This document shows positions 1-7,419 of a stretch of DNA of 64,000 nucleotides, piece after piece; position 1 is the stretch's first letter; each line of letters starts with the position of its first letter. The notes under the pieces were generated by a model, which saw only the letters and a program-made list of their open reading frames with translations, was not told the origin of the DNA and searched no databases. Source of the DNA: Mucilaginibacter geliditolerans (GTDB lineage: Bacteria > Bacteroidota > Bacteroidia > Sphingobacteriales > Sphingobacteriaceae); the NCBI RefSeq assembly GCF_014200495.1, contig NZ_JACHBY010000004.1:124001-188000 (forward strand), written 5' to 3'. A program made the position numbers and the translations under genes.

Positions 1-1067
1 GGAAGAGGAAAAGCGGGAAAAGGGAATGGGTTGATGCCATAATTTTCGCGCTTATTGCGGCACTAATTATCCGGGTATTTTTTATAGAGGCTTTCGTTAT
101 CCCCAGCGGATCAATGGAAGGCACACTGCTGGTAGGCGACTATCTGTTTGTAAGCAAAGTTAATTATGGCGCACGCACGCCCATAACGCCTGTATCATAC
201 CCTTTCGCCCAGCACACCATGCCACTTTTGGGCACCAAAGCTTATTGGAGTGGCTTACAGCTACCTTATTACCGTTTACCGGGTCTTGGCCATGTTAAAA
301 GGGGTGATGTTATTGTGTTTAACTATCCCATGGATATTGATTCGCCGCTGTGCAGACCTATTGATAAACAGGAAAACTATATAAAGCGTTGCGAGGGTAT
401 TGCCGGCGATACCCTATCCATCCTGAACGCTCAGGTTTACATCAACAATAAGCCGGAACCCAACCCCGTGAACTATCAGCCTTCCTATTTGGTACATACC
501 TCTATAATAGGTGTTGATCCGCATATTATAAAAGATCTGGGCATTACCGAACGGCAACAGATCACTCCCGAAGATGTAGAGCTGCTCATGACGCCGCAGG
601 CAGCCGAACACTTAAAGGGCTGTCCGGCAGTAAAAAGCATTCATCAGTATTACCAGCTAAGAGGTGTTTATGATCCCGATATTTTTCCGCATGATCCGCG
701 CCTGAGATGGAACGTGGATAATTATGGCCCTATCATCATTCCTAAAAAGGGTTGGACAGTAAAACTCGACAGTATGAATTTTCCGGTTTACCGCCGTGCC
801 ATACAGATTTATGAAAACAATAAGGTAGAGCTAATTGGTAATGACATCCTCATCAATGGCAAAAAAACCGATACTTATACCTTTAAAATGGATTATTACT
901 GGATGATGGGCGATAACCGTCATAACTCCGAAGATTCCCGCTTTTGGGGCTTTGTACCCGAAGATCATATTGTGGGCAAGGCTTTGTTTACGTGGATGAG
1001 CGTGGATAGTAGTAAATCATTCCTGAGAAATATCCGCTGGAACAGGATTTTTAGGGGGATAAATTAA
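1..1067 (+). CDS. lepB: Signal peptidase I, N-terminus outside the window
   Basis: Membrane serine protease that removes signal peptides from exported preproteins at the outer face of the inner membrane. The frame is open from base 3, so the real start lies upstream; the ATG at 114 is internal. Before it come a hydrophobic anchor (IIFALIAALIIRVFFIEAF) and VIPSGSM, whose second Ser (codon 111-113) is the nucleophile. The general-base Lys lies in YIKRCEGIAGD (codon 384-386), and the C-terminal box GDNRHNSEDSRFWG is intact. Ser and Lys are about 91 residues apart and a long insert precedes GDNR, the enlarged form usual in Bacteroidota. Identification is secure; only the N-terminus is missing. 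Confidence 0.95.
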   Translation, partial: KRKSGKREWVDAIIFALIAALIIRVFFIEAFVIPSGSMEGTLLVGDYLFVSKVNYGARTPITPVSYPFAQHTMPLLGTKAYWSGLQLPYYRLPGLGHVKRGDVIVFNYPMDIDSPLCRPIDKQENYIKRCEGIAGDTLSILNAQVYINNKPEPNPVNYQPSYLVHTSIIGVDPHIIKDLGITERQQITPEDVELLMTPQAAEHLKGCPAVKSIHQYYQLRGVYDPDIFPHDPRLRWNVDNYGPIIIPKKGWTVKLDSMNFPVYRRAIQIYENNKVELIGNDILINGKKTDTYTFKMDYYWMMGDNRHNSEDSRFWGFVPEDHIVGKALFTWMSVDSSKSFLRNIRWNRIFRGIN

Positions 1068-1084
1068 ACTTCCGAATTCTATTT

Positions 1085-1176
1085 ATTGTCATCTCGAACC
1101 TAGTGAAGGAACTTCTGTGACTTGCATTTTCGCTATACAGAGCGAAGAAGACCCTTCACTACGTTCAGGATGACAA
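1085..1176. repeat. Interspersed inverted repeat, family B
   Basis: An imperfect palindrome fills most of the gap after lepB. The left arm starts TTGTCATCTCGAACCTAGTG and the right arm ends TTCAGGATGACAA. Related copies lie at 18560, 24651, 24980 and 49485. It lies between convergent genes and could act as a bidirectional terminator hairpin, but no U-tract is present. Confidence 0.7.
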
Positions 1177-1181
1177 ACTGG

Positions 1182-1889
1182 TTATATCACCAGCCCATCC
1201 GGAAACTGTAATAATATAGACGGGTCAGGGATATTTTGCAGATACTTATCTTTTTCTGATTTCCGGCATGCACCGAAATAATCACCTGCCTTGCCTTCCA
1301 TATCCAGCATCAGCTGAAAATGCAGGTGTGGTGCCCAGTTACCATTCTCATGAACTTCACCTAAATTAGCTATCTGTTGCCCCGATTCAATTTGTTGCCC
1401 AACGGTTAATCCAACCAAATTAGCGCGACTCAGGTGCCCATACAGACTGTACAACGTTAATCCGCCGAGGTTATGGGTGAGAATGATAGTCGGCCCATAA
1501 TCGCCGAAATTATCATTATCCTGAAAGCTATGTATAGTACCGGCTAGTGGGGCATAAACCGGCGTTCCTGCATCGCCCCAAATATCAACCCCTAAATGCA
1601 GGTTGCGGCGTTCTTCGCCGGTGGTATCAAATTGTGTACGGTTATCGTAAATGGTACGCAACTCCATATAACCGCCAATGCCATAGCGGCAATTATTGTC
1701 GGCCAGTTTTTGGTTTACCCAGGCACAAAACCTATCGGTATTATCAAGGATATCGATACTTAGTTCTTTGTTGGCTGATGTAAGTTCAAGCTTCAGCAGG
1801 CGGTCGGTATCGGTATCAATATCAACTACCTTACTAATATTTTGGGGGTGATCTTTAAGCCAGGCCGATAAACGGGCGGATGCATCCAT
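1182..1889 (-). CDS. M23 family (LytM-like) metallopeptidase without signal peptide
   Basis: Predicted zinc endopeptidase of the lysostaphin/LytM type. Zinc ligands fit the family: H98 and D102 in HLGVD, H152 in YGH, and H188/H190 in HLHF. The 235-residue protein has an N-terminal part of about 95 residues that I do not recognise and no visible signal peptide or membrane segment. That is odd for a peptidoglycan hydrolase. It may act inside the cell, be exported in another way, or have a different substrate. It is last in the minus-strand series MBL protein, permease, rbfA, and starts 13 nt after rbfA stops, so co-transcription with rbfA is likely. Confidence 0.85.
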   Translation of the reverse strand: MDASARLSAWLKDHPQNISKVVDIDTDTDRLLKLELTSANKELSIDILDNTDRFCAWVNQKLADNNCRYGIGGYMELRTIYDNRTQFDTTGEERRNLHLGVDIWGDAGTPVYAPLAGTIHSFQDNDNFGDYGPTIILTHNLGGLTLYSLYGHLSRANLVGLTVGQQIESGQQIANLGEVHENGNWAPHLHFQLMLDMEGKAGDYFGACRKSEKDKYLQNIPDPSILLQFPDGLVI

Positions 1890-1902
1890 AAAGCGGTATT
1901 AG

Positions 1903-2277
1903 CTATTCCTCAACATCTTTTTGGCGTTCCTCTTTGCTGATCTTATCAAAGATCTTATCCATACGCTCAACGTATTCGCTGGTATCATCAATAAAAAACT
2001 CCAGTTGCGGAATGATGCGTACCTGATCTTTAATACGTGCGCCCAGTTTATAGCGTATTTCGGAGGAATGCAGTTTTATGGTTTGTAAAGCCAGCTGGTT
2101 ATTGGTACTGTTAAAAAAGCTCAGGAATATGCGTGCAATGGCCAGATCGGGTGTTACCCTAACTTTTGTGATGGTTACCATTGTATTGGGCAGGTAGTTG
2201 TTTCCTTCGCGCTGAAATATAGTTGCCAGGTCCTGTTGAATTACTCCGGCGAATTTTTGCTGACGTTTCGATTCCAT
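1903..2277 (-). CDS. rbfA: Ribosome-binding factor A
   Basis: 30S assembly factor that binds free small subunits and helps mature the 5' end of 16S rRNA, important in the cold. The 124-residue protein has the family layout: an N-terminal helix (MESKRQQKFAGVIQQDLATI), a KH-like core with VTITKVRVTPDLAIARIFLS, and the closing segment IPQLEFFIDDTSEYVERMDKI. Length is normal. The start is the only well placed ATG. A 140-bp gap of AAAGG-type repeats separates it from the permease gene upstream, while the M23 gene follows closely. Confidence 0.95.
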   Translation of the reverse strand: MESKRQQKFAGVIQQDLATIFQREGNNYLPNTMVTITKVRVTPDLAIARIFLSFFNSTNNQLALQTIKLHSSEIRYKLGARIKDQVRIIPQLEFFIDDTSEYVERMDKIFDKISKEERQKDVEE

Positions 2278-2286
2278 GTTATTATT

Positions 2287-2417
2287 GGTTAAAGGCCAAA
2301 GGTAAATGTCAAAGGTAATAGTTTAAATCAACCTCCCTAAGATAATTATATTAAACGCTTTTTGTTTTATTATGATAAATTTTTAGCCTTTTTCCTTTCA
2401 GCTTTAGCCTTTCACCT
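2287..2417. repeat. Self-complementary word repeat between the permease gene and rbfA
   Basis: The left part repeats AAAGGC/AAAGGT words (2287-2320) and the right part repeats the complementary GCCTTT/CCTTTC words (2382-2417), so a transcript could fold back on itself. The same design with other words is seen in many gaps of this window. Confidence 0.5.
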
Positions 2418-3644
2418 CTACAGATCGTGCTTTATTTCATCAAGCCCCTTAATGCTTAGCCGGGCGCTAATGCCTGAAGCAATTACCGCTATAATACCGA
2501 CGGTTAAAAATACCAGCCCAAAGTCCGATACCCTGATCTGTACCGGGTAAGCATCTATTACCTCCATTTGTCCGCCCATTTTTACGAAACCGTAATGCTG
2601 TTGTAAAAGGCAGAATATTAAACCCACAACAATACCCGTCACGCAGCCAATAACCGAGATCATCATCCCCTCAAAAAAGAAGATGCCCTGTATCAGCTTT
2701 TTACTGGCACCCAGGCTTGATAGTATGGCTATATCCTTACGCTTATCAATCACCAGCATGGTTAATGAGCCAATGATGTTGAATATGGCGATGATGAGCA
2801 CAAAAACCAGGATCATAAATATAAACCAACGCTCATAATTTAATGTTTTGTACAACTCGGTATTCTGCTGTATGCGGTTTTTAACCGTGAAGTTTTTACC
2901 AATATGATCTATAATTGCCTGCTGTGCTGCATCAACATCCTGCAGGTTTTTATAGTTGATCTCGATAGAAGATACATTCGTTGGCTGATCCAGCAGATCT
3001 CGGGTAAAAGCCATGGGGGTGACCATAATGTCGTCAAAATCCTGCTGAATGCTAAACACGCCCGAGGGCATAATATCACGCACTATAAATTCATTCAACG
3101 GGTTTGTGCCGCCCATGTTATTGCGGTTGGGGGCGTATACCTGCAATGGCGTTTGCTCGTCATTAATATTTACCGACAGCGTACCGGCTATAGTGCCACC
3201 AATAACGGCATAATTTTGCCCTTCGGCCTTTAGGGTGAAAGAGCCATCCTCAATGGTACTATCGAGTTTACGATTCTTCAGAAAGTCATCGCTTACACCT
3301 TTTATGGTACCGATAAAATTCTTGTTACCGTATTTAATGAGCGCCTTTTCCTGCAATACTTCGGTGTAGGAGAATATTTTCGGATCCTTTTTTAACTCAT
3401 TAAAGTAGGCCGTATTGGGGTTAAAGGTTTTGCCGAAGCGCGTTTCTACCTTTATTTCGGGTGTAAAGTTGCTGTACAGGTTCAGGATCACCTTCTCAAA
3501 GCCATTGAACACCGACAGGATAATGATCAGTGCGGCGCTGCCAATAAACACCCCCAGCATGGATATGCCCGAGATGATATTGATGGCGTTCATCTTTTTG
3601 CGAGAAAAGAGATACCGTTTGGCTATGTAAACAGAAGTATTCAA
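2418..3644 (-). CDS. FtsX/LolE-like ABC transporter permease
   Basis: Inner-membrane permease of the MacB/LolCE/FtsX family. At 408 residues it has the usual layout: an N-terminal membrane helix around residues 25-48 (IISGISMLGVFIGSAALIII), a large periplasmic domain (about 50-270), and three C-terminal helices (about 272-300, 318-345, 372-398). The N-terminal motif YLFSRKKMNAINIISGIS resembles LolC/LolE, so lipoprotein release to the outer membrane is the likely role; this is inferred. No ATPase gene is adjacent. It starts 12 nt after the MBL gene ends, suggesting one transcript. Confidence 0.88.
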   Translation of the reverse strand: MNTSVYIAKRYLFSRKKMNAINIISGISMLGVFIGSAALIIILSVFNGFEKVILNLYSNFTPEIKVETRFGKTFNPNTAYFNELKKDPKIFSYTEVLQEKALIKYGNKNFIGTIKGVSDDFLKNRKLDSTIEDGSFTLKAEGQNYAVIGGTIAGTLSVNINDEQTPLQVYAPNRNNMGGTNPLNEFIVRDIMPSGVFSIQQDFDDIMVTPMAFTRDLLDQPTNVSSIEINYKNLQDVDAAQQAIIDHIGKNFTVKNRIQQNTELYKTLNYERWFIFMILVFVLIIAIFNIIGSLTMLVIDKRKDIAILSSLGASKKLIQGIFFFEGMMISVIGCVTGIVVGLIFCLLQQHYGFVKMGGQMEVIDAYPVQIRVSDFGLVFLTVGIIAVIASGISARLSIKGLDEIKHDL

Positions 3645-3656
3645 GTGGCTGCTAAG

Positions 3657-4286
3657 TTAGAAAAAGGGATTGGTTTCTTTCTCGTAAGCGATAGTAGTTT
3701 CCGGGCCATGGCCGGGGTATACCGTGCAGTCGCCCGGCAGGGTGAACAGCTTTTCCTCGATATTTTTGATGAGCAGGTTATGATTACCGCCCGGCAGATC
3801 GCTGCGACCTACGCTGCCGCGAAACAGCACATCACCACCGATCAGTATATTATCGGCCCGGTTATAAAAGCACAGGTGCGCAGGCGAATGGCCCGGCGCG
3901 AAGATGAGCTGCAGTGCGGTATTGCCGAAGCTCACCGTACCTGTTTCGGGCAAGTACACTTCGGGCAGGGGTGAGGGATCATACCTGAAACCCATTGCCG
4001 GGGCATAAGCCACAACGGCATCCATAATCTCCTGCTCGCCGATGTTAAACTGCGGCTTAAGACCATACTGATCAAACACAAACTTGTTGCCCAGCACATG
4101 ATCGATATGGCAATGCGTATTGAGCAGCAGCACAGGCTTAAGCTTATTATCGCGGATAAAGTTCACCACCGCGTTTTGCTCCGCAGCGGTATACATCCCG
4201 GGATCAATGATAGCGCACTCGCCGGTTTCATCGTATAGTAGGTAGGTATTCTCCTGATATGGGTTGTTATTGAAAACTTGTAACAT
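3657..4286 (-). CDS. MBL-fold metallo-hydrolase, glyoxalase II-like
   Basis: Cytoplasmic metallo-beta-lactamase-fold hydrolase; members of this group include hydroxyacylglutathione hydrolases and persulfide dioxygenases. The metal motif THCHIDH is at residues 57-63 and later ligands fit GHSPAHLCFY, IGGDVLF and YPGHGPET. I place the start at 4286 (MLQVFNNNPY), giving 209 residues: it matches the family N-terminus, and a promoter -7 element ends 3 nt before this ATG, so an in-frame ATG 33 nt upstream would not be transcribed. The exact substrate cannot be told from sequence. First gene of a likely operon with the permease. Confidence 0.88.
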   Translation of the reverse strand: MLQVFNNNPYQENTYLLYDETGECAIIDPGMYTAAEQNAVVNFIRDNKLKPVLLLNTHCHIDHVLGNKFVFDQYGLKPQFNIGEQEIMDAVVAYAPAMGFRYDPSPLPEVYLPETGTVSFGNTALQLIFAPGHSPAHLCFYNRADNILIGGDVLFRGSVGRSDLPGGNHNLLIKNIEEKLFTLPGDCTVYPGHGPETTIAYEKETNPFF

Positions 4287-4289
4287 GCA

Positions 4290-4320
4290 CAAAGCTACAC
4301 AAAAGGGGTTAGTAGCCAAA
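4290..4320 (-). promoter_or_regulatory. Bacteroidota-type promoter, probably leaderless
   Basis: On the minus strand TTTG (4320-4317) lies 19 nt before TAGCTTTG (4297-4290), a full match to the Bacteroidota -33/-7 consensus. The start ATG of the MBL gene follows after 3 nt, so transcription should begin at or next to the start codon. Confidence 0.7.
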
Positions 4321-4359
4321 GGAGGATGTGGGTTGTCTAGCCATCATCCTCATCTCCAA

Positions 4360-4514
4360 GCGTCATTGCGAGGTACGAAGACAACCGACCGGAGGGAGCT
4401 CATTAATACCATTGAAAACAAACACAGCATTAATAATCCCCGACTGTGCAGATCAATCATGCTTATCAATCCGCTCTGTATAGTTAGGGATTGCTTCGTT
4501 CCTCGCAATGACGC
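4360..4514. repeat. Interspersed inverted repeat, family A
   Basis: Arms GCGTCATTGCGAGGTACGAA (left) and CTTCGTTCCTCGCAATGACG (right) face each other across about 110 bp. The interior resembles the copy at 42500. Inside is the stretch AGGGAGCTCATTAATACC, also found as AGGGAGCTCATGAATACC near 34112. A family B half-arm follows at 4531. The rest of the gap 4287-4950 holds no credible gene. Confidence 0.75.
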
Positions 4515-4700
4515 AGTGGTGAAAGCAGGGGGTGTCATGCTGAGCGATAGTCGAAGTATGCGCGAAGGCCTAACGGAGCAGTGTGCCACGAAACAGGTGA
4601 AACAGGCGGAACACGTGGCACAGTGTGGCACACTAATAAACTACCTGCATATCAGTTCTACTTCGGATTACAGGGAATAAAATTAGCGATTATAATTTGA

Positions 4701-4776
4701 TTGGACGAGGCTTCGCATCCCTCCCCGGCTCCACTTCTATCCAACTCGAGGGTCCCTTCGGAGACCCCAAGGGGAC
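4701..4776 (+). other. tmRNA/tRNA 3'-end-like remnant, copy 1
   Basis: TTGGACGAGG is followed by a degenerate T-arm (TTCGCAT loop) and CCGGCTCCA, which resembles the 3' end of bacterial tmRNA. A UUCG-type hairpin (GGTCCCTTCGGAGACC) follows after about 15 nt. A diverged second copy lies at 6263-6340. No tmRNA body precedes it. Fragments like this are often left where integrative elements use ssrA or tRNA genes as target; that reading is inferred. Confidence 0.45.
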
Positions 4777-4950
4777 GATAATACGTGAATAGTACCACGT
4801 ATTATTACGTTGTAAATCACGTAAATGTCCTGATTATTTTCCCCGACCTGTTGTTCAACTTTGTACCTGATGAAAGATGCGGCTTACTACAGTTTATCGG
4901 CTCAATCTCTCTTGTAAATATTTTTAACAAGTTATTTAAAACTTAATTTC

Positions 4951-5874
4951 ATGAAAAAAATTAATTATTTACTGCTGCTGCTTGCAGTAGTTACGCTGTT
5001 TGCAGTATCGTGCGGTAAAAACGGCGCAGTTGGGCCGCAAGGCTCAACTGGGGCTACGGGCGCCCAGGGTGTGGTTGGTCCGGCAGGGCCTGCTGGCACT
5101 AACGGACAAAACGGAAGCGTGATTTACAGCGGCACCACTGTGCCGCTGACAACGACGGGCGCTAACGGCGATTTTTACCTAAACACTTCAACCGGATTGT
5201 TGTATGGCCCTAAAACCACCGCGGGCTGGGGTACTGGCTTTTCACTCGTTGGTACTACAGGTGCAACCGGTGCTACAGGCGCAGCAGGTACACCCGGCAG
5301 TAAAACGCTGAGCGGAGTCGGCGCGCCTGCAACCTCATTGGGCAGCTTGGGTGATTATTATCTTGATGATGCCAGCTATCTTTTGTACGGCCCTAAAGTT
5401 TCTTCCGGGTGGGGAACTCCTGTATCGTTACAGGGCCCTCCGGGCACGGCCAATGTTATGTACACCGATTGGTTTACCCCCCCTTCTTACAAAAAGGATA
5501 CAGTTTTCGGAGTGTACGGTTTTTCAGCTAAGGAAGCTATCCCTGCCATTACACAGTCAATACTTGACAATGGCACCGTGATCACTTATGGAAAATTAAA
5601 CGGTTATGTTTCAAGCATATGGCCTACCAACCAGGAATCAGAATTACCTATCTCTATTACTTATTTGGATGGTAGTACGGCTAATATAGATACATGGTCC
5701 GCATTTGCCACACCGGGCAACCTTGAGATCCGCCTGGTGAGCAGCCTGAATGCATATGGCGGTATTTCAAATGCACACCAGTTCCGCTGCATTGTTATAC
5801 CCGGAGGTGTTCATATACCAGCAACCATAGGTTTTGCTGCATTGCAACGTTACTTAAGGATAAAGGACAATTAG
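4951..5874 (+). CDS. Collagen-like lipoprotein
   Basis: Predicted surface or periplasmic lipoprotein of 307 residues. The signal peptide ends in a lipobox (FAVSC, Cys21). Gly-X-Y repeats follow (about 27-55: GPQGSTGATGAQGVVGPAGP), a second block lies near 102-113 (GTTGATGATGAAG) and a third, GPPG, near 165. Between them a unit of about 45 residues occurs twice (GDFYLNTSTGLLYGPK and GDYYLDDASYLLYGPK, each with GWGT). The C-terminal 140 residues look globular and are not recognised. The gene stands alone between two tmRNA-like remnants and ends in a clear terminator. Function unknown; adhesion or a surface structure is a guess. Confidence 0.8.
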   Translation: MKKINYLLLLLAVVTLFAVSCGKNGAVGPQGSTGATGAQGVVGPAGPAGTNGQNGSVIYSGTTVPLTTTGANGDFYLNTSTGLLYGPKTTAGWGTGFSLVGTTGATGATGAAGTPGSKTLSGVGAPATSLGSLGDYYLDDASYLLYGPKVSSGWGTPVSLQGPPGTANVMYTDWFTPPSYKKDTVFGVYGFSAKEAIPAITQSILDNGTVITYGKLNGYVSSIWPTNQESELPISITYLDGSTANIDTWSAFATPGNLEIRLVSSLNAYGGISNAHQFRCIVIPGGVHIPATIGFAALQRYLRIKDN

Positions 5875-5901
5875 TCGTAAACAATTACACTTAAATAAAA
5901 C

Positions 5902-5936
5902 AAAGAGGCCGTCTCGAAAAGGGAGGGCCTCTTTTT
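5902..5936 (+). terminator. Rho-independent terminator of the collagen-like gene
   Basis: AAAGAGGCC and GGCCTCTTT form a 9-bp stem around a 15-nt loop, followed by more T residues, 27 nt after the stop codon. Confidence 0.85.
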
Positions 5937-6262
5937 AATTGAAAAGATGTTCGGTTAAGTTTGCCCGAATATTAGTTTAATCAGGGGGCAAAGTTTGAAA
6001 AGAAAGTTTTTTTAAGCGGCCCTTTTAGCGAGATTATAAGCCGATGTAATGTCTTCCAATAATTTCAGGATTCAGATTTTTATTATTGCGCCCAAAAGTT
6101 AAGCGTTACTTTCTCAATCACTATCAAACGATGTACATAGTGTGGCTGAATTGAATGCAGATCACAGACAATGGTCTTATTTTGTGCTTTTGAAAGTCAA
6201 TTTCAAATACAGCAATCCCTTTTTCCTACAGTACATAGTAGAAAGCTTACCTTATACCATGT

Positions 6263-6340
6263 TTGGACGAGGGTTCGAATCCCTCGCGCTTCACAAAATT
6301 ATCCAGAATGCGAGGCCCCTTCGGAGACCAGACAAGGACG
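6263..6340 (+). other. tmRNA/tRNA 3'-end-like remnant, copy 2
   Basis: GAGGG-TTCGAAT-CCCTC is a perfect 5-bp T-stem with canonical 7-nt loop. It is preceded by TTGGAC as in copy 1 and followed by GCGCTTCAC and CCCCTTCGGAGACC. No upstream tRNA or tmRNA body can be folded. The rest of the 676-bp gap 5875-6550 is AT-rich and holds no gene I can support. Confidence 0.5.
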
Positions 6341-6550
6341 TAAAGCGCCAACTTCACGTCAATCCGATGTAGATGATGAAAAAAACAGGATAAGAAATTA
6401 ATCCGGAGCATTTTCGTCTACAAAATCATTTTTATTATAGAAAATTTAGAAAGCAAATTTCAGAAATTTCAGAACGGTAGTCCGCCTTGCGAACTACAAA
6501 GATATACGCTTATGCCGTAACGTTTATCAATCTTATATGTCTTTTAATAT

Positions 6551-7342
6551 ATGGAAATATACTCAACATTTTTTGGCCTCAATCATTTCACTAAAGCAAT
6601 AAATGGGTGCAATATATCACTGACTACTTATCCCGATAACAGCGAATATGAAGATTGGCATTCTCACTCAAAATGCAGTATCAGTCTTTTAATTGAAGGC
6701 ACTTACATGGAAAATTTACGTGACAGGCGATTAGTAAGGAGAGCCGGAGATATCAAATTCATTCATAAAGGAGAACAGCACAGGTGTTATGGTTTTTCAC
6801 CCGGTACAAAAAAAATAAATTTGGACTTTTCTGACACTCAATTGAAAGAAGTGGGTTTTAGTGAAGATAAATTGTGTGATCTGATTCATTCATCGCCCTA
6901 TTTTAAGTTCGTTCTTACACGCCTTTATCAGGAGGTGGTTAATAATAACCTCGAAACACCTGCGTCTGCTTCAATTATCTTGCACAGCTTTTTTAACACA
7001 AAACAGTTATCAGTTATCGAAAAACTTCCTCCAAAATGGATTAGGAGTTTAATTGAATTATTGCATGATACACGGCAAGCAAACTTTACATTAAATGAGA
7101 TGTCTCATATGCTGGGCGTACATCCTACCACGATTTCCAGGGGATTTTCCCAATATTTTTCCACCACTTTGAGCAGATACTTACAAATGATCAAGGTGGA
7201 TAAAGCACTCGTGCTTGTAAGGTCTTCCCACCTATCCCTAACAGAGATCGCCTATGCATGTGGTTTCGCCGATCAAGCGCACTTTACAAGAACGTTCAAG
7301 GAGATGACAGGCATACTTCCAAAAAACTTTAGGAAAATTTGA
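6551..7342 (+). CDS. AraC family transcriptional regulator
   Basis: DNA-binding regulator of 263 residues. The N-terminal 150 residues look like a cupin sensor domain (DWHSHSKCSISLLIEGTY; then GDIKFIHKGEQHRCYGF). The C-terminal 95 residues carry the double helix-turn-helix, with LNEMSHMLGVHPTTISRGF and the family signature LTEIAYACGFADQAHFTRTF. The gene lies 77 bp upstream of the exported M3 peptidase, which it may control; that is inference from position. Base use is more AT-rich than in the flanking core genes, in line with the idea of an acquired segment. Confidence 0.92.
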   Translation: MEIYSTFFGLNHFTKAINGCNISLTTYPDNSEYEDWHSHSKCSISLLIEGTYMENLRDRRLVRRAGDIKFIHKGEQHRCYGFSPGTKKINLDFSDTQLKEVGFSEDKLCDLIHSSPYFKFVLTRLYQEVVNNNLETPASASIILHSFFNTKQLSVIEKLPPKWIRSLIELLHDTRQANFTLNEMSHMLGVHPTTISRGFSQYFSTTLSRYLQMIKVDKALVLVRSSHLSLTEIAYACGFADQAHFTRTFKEMTGILPKNFRKI

Positions 7343-7419
7343 TGCTTACCGGAAATGCTAATCTCATTCAATTTTCAACAATCAGTTAAAAGTAGATTTG
7401 TGTTGTAAATTGTTTTGTT

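Noticed and set aside
4264..4680. Open frames on both strands across the gap after the MBL gene
   Set aside because: They run over family A and B repeat arms, have no domain and no Bacteroidota promoter; explained by the repeats.
6142..6401. Two overlapping plus-strand frames around the tRNA-like remnant
   Set aside because: They read through the T-arm-like sequence in two frames, show no protein-like composition and no homology I can recognise.
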